NCBI GenBank assembly: GCA_008180335.1
Contig: VTEF01000002.1
Coordinates: 733,307 to 797,306, forward strand
Length of the DNA stretch: 64,000 bases
Source: Priestia megaterium
Lineage (GTDB): Bacteria; Bacillota; Bacilli; Bacillales; Bacillaceae_H
Direction: 5' to 3'
A program made the translations under genes and the position numbers. The first letter of the stretch is position 1, and the number at the start of each line of letters is the position of its first letter. Below the pieces are notes generated by a model. The model made no database searches. It worked only from the letters and a program-made list of their open reading frames with translations, and was not told the origin of the DNA. Shown in pieces: positions 7,472-15,626 of this stretch.

Positions 7472-8566
7472 ATGATGAAAGTTATGACGATTTTAGGCAC
7501 AAGGCCTGAAATTATCCGCTTAAGTCTAATTATAGATAAATTAGATCATTATGCCGACAAACACGTTTTAGTGCATACAGGGCAGAACTTTACTCCTTCA
7601 TTAAGCGATGTATTTTTTCAGGAATTAAATGTCAGGATGCCAGATTATGTTTTATCGAATCAACAACAAACATTAGGAGAACAATTAGCAAAAATGTACG
7701 AAGAATTAGAAAAGATTTTTTTGAAAGAAAAACCCGATAAAGTGTTGGTGCTAGGGGATACAAATAGCGGTTTGAGCGCGATATTAGCAGAAAGGATGGG
7801 TATTCCTGTCATTCACATGGAAGCTGGAAACCGGTGTTTTGATTTAGAAGTACCAGAGGAAAAAAACCGAAAAGTCATCGATGCAATTTCTAGTTTTAAT
7901 TTACCGTATACGCCGCAAAGCAGGGAGAACTTATTAAATGAAGGTGTGCCTAGGCATCGAATTATTATCTCTGGAAACCCAATTTACGAAGTATTAGAGC
8001 ATTACAAGTCTGACGTTGAAAAAAGTGAAATTTTGAACGAACTAATGCTAGAAAAGAATGACTATTTTTTAGTGACTGCGCACCGCGCTGAAAATGTAGA
8101 TTATGAAGATCGTCTGCAAGAGATTATAAAAGGCATTAATATGGTTGCATCAGCATATCAAAAAAGGGTTATCTGCAGCATACATCCACGCACGAGATCC
8201 CGCATTGAAAAAAATCCAGCCTTACAAGTTGATCCATTGGTCGAGTTTCATGAACCATTTGGTTTTTTTGACTTTGTTAAATTAGAAAAAAATGCATTTT
8301 GTGTATTGACAGATAGCGGAACAGTTCAAGAAGAATGCTGTTTATTTCATGTGCCGACTGTCACGATTCGAAAAACGACAGAAAGACCTGAAACTATTGA
8401 ATGCGGAAGCAATGTGTTATCAGGTTTGAACGCGAATCAAATTGTAAGCTGTGTACATGTCATGGTCAGTCAGGACAAAACATGGACGTATCCGGCTGGA
8501 TATGATCATAAAAACGTTTCGGATAAAGTGATTAAAGTAATATTAGGAGGACTTAAAGGTGTTTAA
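7472..8566 (+). CDS. UDP-N-acetylglucosamine 2-epimerase family (WecB/CapG/WbvD-type)
   Basis: Non-hydrolysing UDP-HexNAc C2 epimerase of 364 residues with the family layout: N-terminal TILGTRPEIIRLS, LGDTNSGLSA, IHMEAGNRCFD, TAHRAENVD, and C-terminal LTDSGTVQEECCLFHVPTVTIR. Because the next two genes encode a CapE/WbjB-type dehydratase-epimerase and an RmlD-like reductase, it probably acts on a UDP-2-acetamido-2,6-dideoxy-L-hexose rather than on UDP-GlcNAc, as CapG, FnlC and WbvD do. First gene of a four-gene operon; its stop overlaps the next start by eight bases. ATG start with AGGATG seven bases upstream. Confidence 0.85.
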   Translation: MMKVMTILGTRPEIIRLSLIIDKLDHYADKHVLVHTGQNFTPSLSDVFFQELNVRMPDYVLSNQQQTLGEQLAKMYEELEKIFLKEKPDKVLVLGDTNSGLSAILAERMGIPVIHMEAGNRCFDLEVPEEKNRKVIDAISSFNLPYTPQSRENLLNEGVPRHRIIISGNPIYEVLEHYKSDVEKSEILNELMLEKNDYFLVTAHRAENVDYEDRLQEIIKGINMVASAYQKRVICSIHPRTRSRIEKNPALQVDPLVEFHEPFGFFDFVKLEKNAFCVLTDSGTVQEECCLFHVPTVTIRKTTERPETIECGSNVLSGLNANQIVSCVHVMVSQDKTWTYPAGYDHKNVSDKVIKVILGGLKGV

Positions 8567-9545
8567 AAATCAAATTATTTTGGTAACAGGTGGTACAGGT
8601 TCTTGGGGATATGAGCTGGTAAGGCAGCTGTTAACCTTTGAGCCAAAAGAAATTCGTATTTTTTCAAGAAATGAGTCAAATCAATTCACAATGAAGCAAG
8701 AATTTGATAACAATCCGAAATTGCATTTTCTTATCGGAGACATTAAAGAGAAAAAGTCATTAATTGAAGCATGTCAAGATGTTGATTATGTCTTTCATCT
8801 AGCAGCTTTAAAGCACGTTCCTGTATGCGAAGACCAGCCTCTTGAGGCATTAAAAACAAATGTGACAGGAACACAAAACGTAATAGATGCAGCAATCCTC
8901 TGTAATGTGAAACGTGTTATCTATATTTCAACTGATAAAGCTGCTAACCCGTCTAACTTCTATGGGTTATCAAAAGCAATGGGAGAAAGGCTGATTATAC
9001 ATGCAAATACCTTGAATACAAAAACGAGATTCGTATGTATACGCGGCGGAAATGTTTTAGGAACAAACGGCAGTGTTATTCATGTATTTAAGAAGCAAAT
9101 TCAAGAAAAAGGCAAAATTGGCATTACGGATTTAGATATGACAAGATTCTTTTTAACACTTGAAGACGCTATTAAACTCGTTTTTAAGGCTACATTTGAA
9201 AGCATTGGCGGAGAAATTTTTGTTATGAAAATGCCAACTTGTAAGATTATTGATCTTGCATATGTATTAATTGATGCTTCGGATAAACAAGATGTCGAAA
9301 TTCAAGTACTAGGCGTTCGTCCAGGTGAGAAAATTCATGAACTCCTTCTATCAGAATATGAAGCTACAAGTACAATTACTTATGATGATGAATACTTTGT
9401 CATTTTGCCACCGATTCACATTGAAGGGTTAAAAGAATATTATGCATCATATAAACCTGTGAATTTAGTTAACTATAATTCAAGTAAAGAACTGATGACG
9501 AAAGAAGAAATTAAAGACATGTTAAAGAAAGGAAGGTTTATTTAA
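8559..9545 (+). CDS. UDP-GlcNAc 4,6-dehydratase/5-epimerase (CapE/FnlA/WbjB-type SDR)
   Basis: Extended SDR of 328 residues. The NAD-binding glycine motif GGTGSWGYELVRQLL is N-terminal and the catalytic Tyr-Lys pair sits in STDKAANPSNFYGLSKAMG. The AALKHVPVCEDQPLEA and MTRFFLTLEDA segments are typical of the CapE/WbjB/FnlA group, which converts UDP-GlcNAc to UDP-2-acetamido-2,6-dideoxy-L-arabino/lyxo-4-hexulose, the branch point for L-FucNAc, L-RhaNAc and L-QuiNAc. GTG start with GGAGGAC upstream, overlapping the 2-epimerase stop. Directly followed, without spacing, by the RmlD-like reductase gene. Confidence 0.85.
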   Translation: MFKNQIILVTGGTGSWGYELVRQLLTFEPKEIRIFSRNESNQFTMKQEFDNNPKLHFLIGDIKEKKSLIEACQDVDYVFHLAALKHVPVCEDQPLEALKTNVTGTQNVIDAAILCNVKRVIYISTDKAANPSNFYGLSKAMGERLIIHANTLNTKTRFVCIRGGNVLGTNGSVIHVFKKQIQEKGKIGITDLDMTRFFLTLEDAIKLVFKATFESIGGEIFVMKMPTCKIIDLAYVLIDASDKQDVEIQVLGVRPGEKIHELLLSEYEATSTITYDDEYFVILPPIHIEGLKEYYASYKPVNLVNYNSSKELMTKEEIKDMLKKGRFI

Positions 9546-10373
9546 ATGAAAATATTAATCCTTGGTGGCAAAGGGATGGCCGGGCATGTGATTACAAGTT
9601 ATTTCAAGCAAAAACCTCAGTATACTGTATTCTATACATCAAGGGATTTAGCTGATCACAATAGTATTCATATTGACGTAACAAACTCAACAAAACTGGA
9701 GAAGGTTATTGAGGAAATAAAACCTGACATCACAATCAACTGTATCGGGATCTTAAATGATTCTGCCAGTAAAAATCAGAAACTTGCCTTTCATGTAAAC
9801 AGTGTGTTACCGCACCAGCTAGCTAAATTAACCGAGCGCTATCAAGGTAAATTAATTCATATTAGCACTGATTGTGTCTTTTCAGGAGAAAAAGGAGATT
9901 ATACAGAGGATGATATTCCTGATGGCACTTCAGTTTACGCGGAATCTAAGCAATTAGGCGAAATTATTAGTGATAAGCATTTGACCATTCGAACATCTAT
10001 TATCGGTCCTGAGTTAAAGGAAGATGGGATTGGTCTGTTTTTATGGTTTATGAAGCAGCAAGGACAAATAAAAGGATATAAAAAAGTGTTATGGAATGGT
10101 GTCACAACACTGGAGTTAGCGAAAGCGATTGATGCAATGATTGATCATAATGTGACAGGATTATACCATTTAGGCTCAGAGGAAAAAGTGTCAAAGCTCC
10201 ACTTGCTAAAGTTAATTCAAAAAATCTTTGAGAAAACAGATGTTGAAATTATTCCAGATTCACAAATCGTGCTCGATCGAACGATTAAAAGTACAAGAAG
10301 CGATTTCAAATACAAAATTCCAACATATGAACAAATGCTAATAGAATTAAAAGATTGGATTAAAAATCAATGA
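9546..10373 (+). CDS. RmlD-like nucleotide-sugar 4-ketoreductase
   Basis: SDR of 275 residues in the dTDP-4-dehydrorhamnose reductase (RmlD) superfamily. Visible are an N-terminal LGGKGMAGHV glycine motif, the active-site region HISTDCVFSGEKGDY and the YAESK Tyr-Lys pair. With no rmlABC nearby and a CapE/WbjB-type enzyme just upstream, it most likely reduces the 4-keto intermediate to UDP-L-RhaNAc, the role of WbvR in L-QuiNAc synthesis; the 2-epimerase would then give UDP-L-QuiNAc. The L-FucNAc route normally uses a larger, cupin-fused CapF, which is absent. The start abuts the previous stop and the stop overlaps the next start (ATGA). Confidence 0.75.
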   Translation: MKILILGGKGMAGHVITSYFKQKPQYTVFYTSRDLADHNSIHIDVTNSTKLEKVIEEIKPDITINCIGILNDSASKNQKLAFHVNSVLPHQLAKLTERYQGKLIHISTDCVFSGEKGDYTEDDIPDGTSVYAESKQLGEIISDKHLTIRTSIIGPELKEDGIGLFLWFMKQQGQIKGYKKVLWNGVTTLELAKAIDAMIDHNVTGLYHLGSEEKVSKLHLLKLIQKIFEKTDVEIIPDSQIVLDRTIKSTRSDFKYKIPTYEQMLIELKDWIKNQ

Positions 10374-11278
10374 GACCGCAACCGAAAATACTAATTACCG
10401 GAGCAAATGGCTTTACTGGACAGCATGCATGTGATCACTTTTCAAAACTTGGATTTGACGTAACAGCAGTTACAAGAAGCAAAAACGTTCATGCTCAAGT
10501 TCCAATTGAGCATTGTGAACTTACAGATAAAGAAGCAGTTAGAACATTAATTAAGAAAGTAAAACCTCAGTATCTTCTTCATTTAGCAGGCCAGAATCAT
10601 GTAGGAGAGTCATGGGTTAATCCTCTTTCTTCAATCGAAGTTAATGTCATGTCTACCTTATATTTACTAGAAGCACTTCGCCAAGAGCAGCTGCCTTGTA
10701 AAGTTGTTGTTGTTGGTTCAGCTCTCCAGTTTGCTCCTCAAGATCTTTCCACTCTTACACATCCTTATAGTTTAAGTAAAACACTTCAAATTTTAATTGC
10801 TCAATCATGGGGAATGCTATACAACATAAATGTTGTCATTGCACAGCCCTCAAATTTAATCGGACCTGGGCTTTCAAATGGCGTTTGCTCGATATTTGCC
10901 AGAAAAATAGTTGATATGGAAGAAGAAAAAATGGAAAAGGTTCTTGAAGTTAATAACCTAAAAGTACAACGTGACTTTATAGATGTAAGAGATGTAATCA
11001 TTGCTTACGAAAAGATTTTAAAAAAAGGCAAGTCTGGAGAAGTCTATCGAATTTGTTCTGGGAAAAGTCGTTCTCTAGAAGAAGTTATTAATGAATTACA
11101 ATCTTTAACAACGGTTGATTTTAAAATAAAAACGGAACAAAGTAATCATGCAGAACAGCTTGTTGAAATCCAACCTTCAAAAATGATGGAGTTAGGTTGG
11201 AAACCTGTTATTCAGTTGAAATCATCTTTAAATGATATTTTAAATTTTTACCGTGATTTTAAAGAAAAGGGTCAGTGA
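10370..11278 (+). CDS. NAD(P)-dependent epimerase/dehydratase (RMD/GMD-like SDR)
   Basis: Extended SDR of 302 residues: TGANGFTGQHA glycine motif, HLAGQNHVGESW, HPYSLSKTLQ with the catalytic Tyr-Lys, and the QPSNLIGPG and RDFIDVRDVI segments typical of GDP-6-deoxy-D-lyxo-4-hexulose reductases and GDP-mannose 4,6-dehydratases. No partner dehydratase for GDP-mannose is seen, so substrate and product are open; a second modification of the UDP-sugar from the upstream genes is possible. Last gene of the 7472-11278 operon, with its ATG overlapping the previous TGA and no strong ribosome site of its own, so translation is probably coupled. Confidence 0.7.
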   Translation: MRPQPKILITGANGFTGQHACDHFSKLGFDVTAVTRSKNVHAQVPIEHCELTDKEAVRTLIKKVKPQYLLHLAGQNHVGESWVNPLSSIEVNVMSTLYLLEALRQEQLPCKVVVVGSALQFAPQDLSTLTHPYSLSKTLQILIAQSWGMLYNINVVIAQPSNLIGPGLSNGVCSIFARKIVDMEEEKMEKVLEVNNLKVQRDFIDVRDVIIAYEKILKKGKSGEVYRICSGKSRSLEEVINELQSLTTVDFKIKTEQSNHAEQLVEIQPSKMMELGWKPVIQLKSSLNDILNFYRDFKEKGQ

Positions 11279-11357
11279 TAGTTAGAGCATAATTGTTAAT
11301 TGTTTAGTTTATGGAGAAGTACATGATTTTAGTAATGAGAAGTGCGGGAGGTAAGTG

Positions 11358-13151
11358 ATGGGAAATGAATTAGTTTTTACAGGAAACGAAACTCTAGTTA
11401 TAAATTCTGCATATAAAGAAATTATAAATGATTTTACGTACGAGTTTTGGGTTAAACCAGAGGTTAATCATGAGATAGATAAGGAGTCCATATCAGGAGA
11501 GCATGGTATTCACGGAAAGAAATATGTAATAGGTCCAGTTTTTGGAGAAGACAAAAATTCAGCGGGTATGGGGATTTCAGTTGGAATGAATGGAGTTTCA
11601 GTTTATGAACATAGCATTAATTACTTGCCAGCGTTATTAGTATATGAAACTGATATTGCTAAGTGGACTCATATTGCCGTTGTTTACAAAAATAAAACGC
11701 CATTCCTTTATATTAATGGAAAGTTTATAAAAAAAGGTTTAACAAGCAAAATGGACTTTGTTTTTCCATCAGGTATTCTTGGAGGATACTCCCCTTATGG
11801 GTTTTTCCATGGCTCTTTAAAGAATATAAGGTTATGGAGGCGTTCTTTAACAGAAACGCAAATTGAAAAATTAATGAATGAAAACTTAGTGGGCACTGAA
11901 GAAGGATTAGAGTGGTATTGGAATCAGTCAGAACACGCGATAACACAGTTGGGTGATAGAAGAGAAATTGAAGTTAGTGTCATTATTCCTTCTTATGATA
12001 AATATCCTCAAAATTTATTTACTCTGTATTCTTTAGATCATCAAACATTTGATACATCAAAAATGGAGGTTATCTTTGTAGATGATGGTTCTACTGACTC
12101 AACAGCTTTATCTATCATTGATCAGCGTTTCTCGTATCTTCTAAAATATATAAAATGTCAAAAAAATATAGGGAGAGCAAAAGCAAGAAATGTCGGGATA
12201 AAAGCAGCATCAGGGAAAGTGTATATTTTTTTAGATGCAGAAATTTTGGTGGAAAAAGATTTTATTGAACAGCATTATCTCTCACTTAAAGAAAATCAAA
12301 ATCTAGTAGTAAGTGCAGTCATGCAATTAAAAGGAATTTATTCAATCATCTCTTCAGAATTTGAGCAAAATCAGCTGGAGCATTTTTATGAACTAATAAA
12401 ACAAAAGCCAGACTACCTTGAGAAATGGCAATTTTTTAAACAAAATACTAACACTACTGAAATTCTTACAAAGGAAGATATTTTAGAAAACAAGTTTCAA
12501 GATCTTTCGTTCTCTAAGCCTTTAGAGGATTTTTATAACCGTTATTTGCTGCAACATTACGGAGATCACTTCGTTGGATTCCATTTCCCCTGGCTGGCAT
12601 TTATGAGCGGCAATGTTTCAGTAAAAAAAGAATTGCTTGATAAAGCTGGATATTTTGATGAAAGTTTCGAAGGATACGGGTGGGAAGATATTGAATTAGG
12701 TTATCGTTTATATTTAGCAGGAGCAAGTTTTTTTAATCAAAGAAATATTCGGGTATATCATCAAGAGCATCCTGTATCGAGTGGTAATGTACAACAGGCT
12801 CGGAAAAACTATCAGTTATTTCAGAAAAAACATCCAGTGATAGATGTGTATTTGTTAGGGTTATTAGAGATTGAAAAAGGGTTAGTTTTTCAAGATATAA
12901 ATAACATACTAATTGATTATAAACAATTATGTAAAGATTATCCCAATAAGTATCATGTATTTAAAGAAACATTTAAATTAATGCTAGAAGAGTTAGGAAA
13001 TTGTTTAAGAGACAACCAACTACCAGGTCATGCATTTAAAGAAATAATTCAAAAAAAAAATCCTCAATTAAACATTGAGAAAAGATATCTGCAAAAAAGA
13101 AATCGGTATAGGCAATTAGTTAAGATATTTAATTTATTAGAAAACTCGTAA
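11358..13151 (+). CDS. LamG-like domain fused to family 2 glycosyltransferase
   Basis: Protein of 597 residues. Residues 1-190 form a LamG/concanavalin-like jelly roll (FTYEFWVKPE, MGISVGMNGVSVYEH, WTHIAVVYKNKTPFLYING, GSLKNIRLWRR). Residues about 205-480 are a GT-A family 2 domain (VSVIIPSYDKY, FVDDGSTDST, GRAKARNVG, FLDAEI) with a galactosyltransferase-type C-terminal motif GYGWEDIELGYRL. A helical tail follows. LamG domains usually bind glycans or pack as lectin-like modules, so the N-terminus may hold acceptor or protein targets. Its closest relative in the window is the LamG part of the GT-B protein at 15627-17411. Start chosen as ATG 11358, six bases after GGGAGG; the GTG at 11355 is too close. 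No signal peptide. Confidence 0.85.
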   Translation: MGNELVFTGNETLVINSAYKEIINDFTYEFWVKPEVNHEIDKESISGEHGIHGKKYVIGPVFGEDKNSAGMGISVGMNGVSVYEHSINYLPALLVYETDIAKWTHIAVVYKNKTPFLYINGKFIKKGLTSKMDFVFPSGILGGYSPYGFFHGSLKNIRLWRRSLTETQIEKLMNENLVGTEEGLEWYWNQSEHAITQLGDRREIEVSVIIPSYDKYPQNLFTLYSLDHQTFDTSKMEVIFVDDGSTDSTALSIIDQRFSYLLKYIKCQKNIGRAKARNVGIKAASGKVYIFLDAEILVEKDFIEQHYLSLKENQNLVVSAVMQLKGIYSIISSEFEQNQLEHFYELIKQKPDYLEKWQFFKQNTNTTEILTKEDILENKFQDLSFSKPLEDFYNRYLLQHYGDHFVGFHFPWLAFMSGNVSVKKELLDKAGYFDESFEGYGWEDIELGYRLYLAGASFFNQRNIRVYHQEHPVSSGNVQQARKNYQLFQKKHPVIDVYLLGLLEIEKGLVFQDINNILIDYKQLCKDYPNKYHVFKETFKLMLEELGNCLRDNQLPGHAFKEIIQKKNPQLNIEKRYLQKRNRYRQLVKIFNLLENS

Positions 13152-13172
13152 GAAGAGGAGGTGAAATAAAAG

Positions 13173-14654
13173 ATGACAAATATAAGCAACCCAAAAGTAT
13201 CCGTTATTATTCCATTTTATAATTGTAAATATATAAATCAGGCAATAAAAAGTGTGTTAGATCAAACTTATTCTAATATTGAATTAATTATTATAGATGA
13301 TGGGTCTACTCAATATACGGAATTAATTGAACCTTATTTACATCAAATACGCTATATAAAAAAAGAAAACGGCGGTACAGCAACTGCATTAAATACGGGA
13401 ATTCAAAATGCAACAGGGGAATATTTTTGCTGGCTAAGCTCGGATGATTTATACGATCCTAAAAAAATAGAACTTCAGCTACAGTATATGCTAAAGGAAA
13501 ATGCTTCAATAAGCTTTACAAACTTTAACACAATAGATTCTAATAACAAAATTATGCACGCAAATATAGCACCTCAATTTGCTACTAAAACGGATTTTTA
13601 TAAGGAGTTTATGAGAAGTTGTCCTATTAATGGGTGTACAATCATGATGAAAATGGATGTATTTGAACACGCTGGCCAATTTAACGAAGATTATCGTTAC
13701 ACACATGATTATGAATTATGGTTGCGGTTAACCCAATTTTATGAATTCTCTTATTTAAATATCACTTTAGTAAACTGCCGAATTCATAGTGAGATGGGTT
13801 CAATACGGTATACTACGGACCTGTTAAAAGAAGCAGAGCAGTTAAGAGAAGAATATGCAAACATTTTGAACAGAATTATTGAAGAGGGAGAAGATTACCA
13901 ATTTTTACCGAAAGAAAAGGTAGTCGACAAGGAGAAAATTTCTATCATTATCCCGTTTTATAATTGCCCGTATGTTAATCAAGCAATTGAAAGTGCTTTA
14001 AATCAGACATATGAAAATGTTGAAGTAATTGTAGTTGATGATGGATCAACTCTTTATCAAGAGAAAATCATTCCATACATTCATAAAATAAAGTACATTG
14101 AAAAGGAGAACGGCGGAACAGCTAGTGCTCTGAACGTGGGAATAAAAAACGCAACAGGAAAATATTTCACTTGGTTAAGCTCAGATGATATGTTCGATTC
14201 TAATAAACTGGCTGAACAACTTGAATTTATGAAATCTAAAGGTGCTATTATTTCTTATACGCCTGTAATTTATATAGATGCTCAAAGTAACCCAATTAGT
14301 GAGCCTATTGGTGTACAATATCCAAATAGACTTTATTTTTTAAAGGGATTAAGCCAAGCGTGTACAATAAATGGATGTGCAGTTATGATGGAAATGAAGG
14401 TATTTTCAGATATAGGAGTGTTTGATGAAACGCTTCCATATACACATGACTATGACTTATGGTTAAGAGCAGCGGTAAACTATGAATTTCATTACCTTAA
14501 CAAGCCTTTAGTCTTGTATCGAATTCATGATGGAATGGGGACAAAAAGGTTTATGGATAAAATAAATCAAGAAGTAAGTGCTGTACGAAAAAAGCATGAA
14601 AAGGTTTTGAATGAATTAATATTAGACGAAGAAAATAAGAAACATTTATTTTAA
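13173..14654 (+). CDS. Tandem family 2 glycosyltransferase (two GT-A domains)
   Basis: Protein of 493 residues made of two homologous GT-A modules, about 8-235 and 255-490. Each has IIPFYNC(K/P)Y, DDGST, KENGGTA(T/S)ALN, an acidic metal site WLSSDD, an INGC segment and YTHDYDLWLR. Both modules look catalytically complete, so it could add two sugars or build an alternating chain, as bifunctional polymerising transferases do. The second module is closer to the single-domain transferase at 17643 than to the first, pointing to a recent duplication or fusion inside the locus. Cytosolic. Start at 13173 after AAGAGGAGGTG; 21 bases behind the LamG-GT gene, so probably the same operon. Confidence 0.85.
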   Translation: MTNISNPKVSVIIPFYNCKYINQAIKSVLDQTYSNIELIIIDDGSTQYTELIEPYLHQIRYIKKENGGTATALNTGIQNATGEYFCWLSSDDLYDPKKIELQLQYMLKENASISFTNFNTIDSNNKIMHANIAPQFATKTDFYKEFMRSCPINGCTIMMKMDVFEHAGQFNEDYRYTHDYELWLRLTQFYEFSYLNITLVNCRIHSEMGSIRYTTDLLKEAEQLREEYANILNRIIEEGEDYQFLPKEKVVDKEKISIIIPFYNCPYVNQAIESALNQTYENVEVIVVDDGSTLYQEKIIPYIHKIKYIEKENGGTASALNVGIKNATGKYFTWLSSDDMFDSNKLAEQLEFMKSKGAIISYTPVIYIDAQSNPISEPIGVQYPNRLYFLKGLSQACTINGCAVMMEMKVFSDIGVFDETLPYTHDYDLWLRAAVNYEFHYLNKPLVLYRIHDGMGTKRFMDKINQEVSAVRKKHEKVLNELILDEENKKHLF

Positions 14655-14668
14655 TGAGTAGGACGTAA

Positions 14669-14722
14669 AAAGAAGTTCTTATATTCGTGTGTTAGTAGGG
14701 ACAACGAATGTAAGAACTTCTT
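14669..14722. terminator. Long hairpin between convergent glycan genes
   Basis: Arms of about 20 bases (AAAGAAGTTCTTATATTCGT and ACGAATGTAAGAACTTCTTT) with one or two mismatches. It separates the plus-strand GT gene from the minus-strand sulfotransferase gene and could serve both. No strong T-run follows. Confidence 0.65.
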
Positions 14723-14771
14723 TGTTAGGGATGAAAGGCAGTTGATTATTAAGAAAATAAATAAGAATTAT

Positions 14772-15563
14772 TTACCAATTATCATCACTTTCATATCCAA
14801 AGTCGATTAGAAACTTTCCGGCATTATCTTTAAAAGTACTTTTATGTTCTTCTGAAAAAATTTCGCGCCAACCTCCAATTTTACCTTTACGGAAAGACCA
14901 GGATTTTTCAGGATTAATATTTTTTTTCATTAAATCAAACAAATTTTCTTTAGATAAATTTAAGGATTGAAGATCATCCCATAAATAGTCAATAATTTTA
15001 AATAGTTCTTTTTTTTGTGATTCTTCATTTCTTACAAGGTCTTCATATTTTAACTCACAAAGGTGTTGCTTTCCTTGCCAGTGATAGATGCTTCCGTATA
15101 GCTGCAGAATATTAGGAAATGAAGAGAATCCATACGTTTTTATGTCTTCTCCAGATAGTTGAATACCGCTGATAAGAGCCTGAAGCCGCTCTTCATTTGT
15201 TTTTAAATGTTCTGTAAAATAACGATAAATAAGATGTTCCGGACACTGGTTTATAATGAAATACATATAAGAAACAGTCACATCTCGTAAATCACGACTA
15301 ATAAAAATATGTTTAATGCCTGTTTGATTTATATCAGAGGTTAAAGCCATATTATATGGCAGGTGGCCTAGTGCTACATCACCGCCTGCGATTGTCTTAA
15401 CCTCCTTATAATGATCAGCATAAAATACAAAGGAATCAGCGGTCGCTTTTCTAAATTTCATTCCTGGAATTCCAAGAATTATCTGCAATAATAAATGTGT
15501 ACCACTTTTAGGTACAGAGTTAATAAGTACCTTAGGTAATGTCGCATTTTTAAAATTTTCCAT
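14772..15563 (-). CDS. PAPS-dependent sulfotransferase family protein
   Basis: Protein of 263 residues with the complete sulfotransferase pattern: 5'-phosphosulfate loop PKSGTH at 18-23, a catalytic His candidate in GHLPY (His67), the 3'-phosphate motif SRDLRDVTVSY at 89-99 with conserved Arg90 and Ser98, and the C-terminal PAPS clamp RKGKIGGW at 225-232. It should transfer sulfate from PAPS to a hydroxyl or amine. In this locus the likely acceptor is a surface glycan or its precursor; this is inference. It lies 63 bases downstream of the LamG-GT4 gene on the same strand, so the two probably share a transcript. AAAGGAGC precedes the ATG at 15563. No signal peptide or membrane anchor, so it acts in the cytosol. 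Confidence 0.85.
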   Translation of the reverse strand: MENFKNATLPKVLINSVPKSGTHLLLQIILGIPGMKFRKATADSFVFYADHYKEVKTIAGGDVALGHLPYNMALTSDINQTGIKHIFISRDLRDVTVSYMYFIINQCPEHLIYRYFTEHLKTNEERLQALISGIQLSGEDIKTYGFSSFPNILQLYGSIYHWQGKQHLCELKYEDLVRNEESQKKELFKIIDYLWDDLQSLNLSKENLFDLMKKNINPEKSWSFRKGKIGGWREIFSEEHKSTFKDNAGKFLIDFGYESDDNW

Positions 15564-15626
15564 ATAAAAGCTCCTTTAATTTTTGATTTAAGCTCTGTCC
15601 CGTTAGAAAAAATACTGTGAAAGGTT

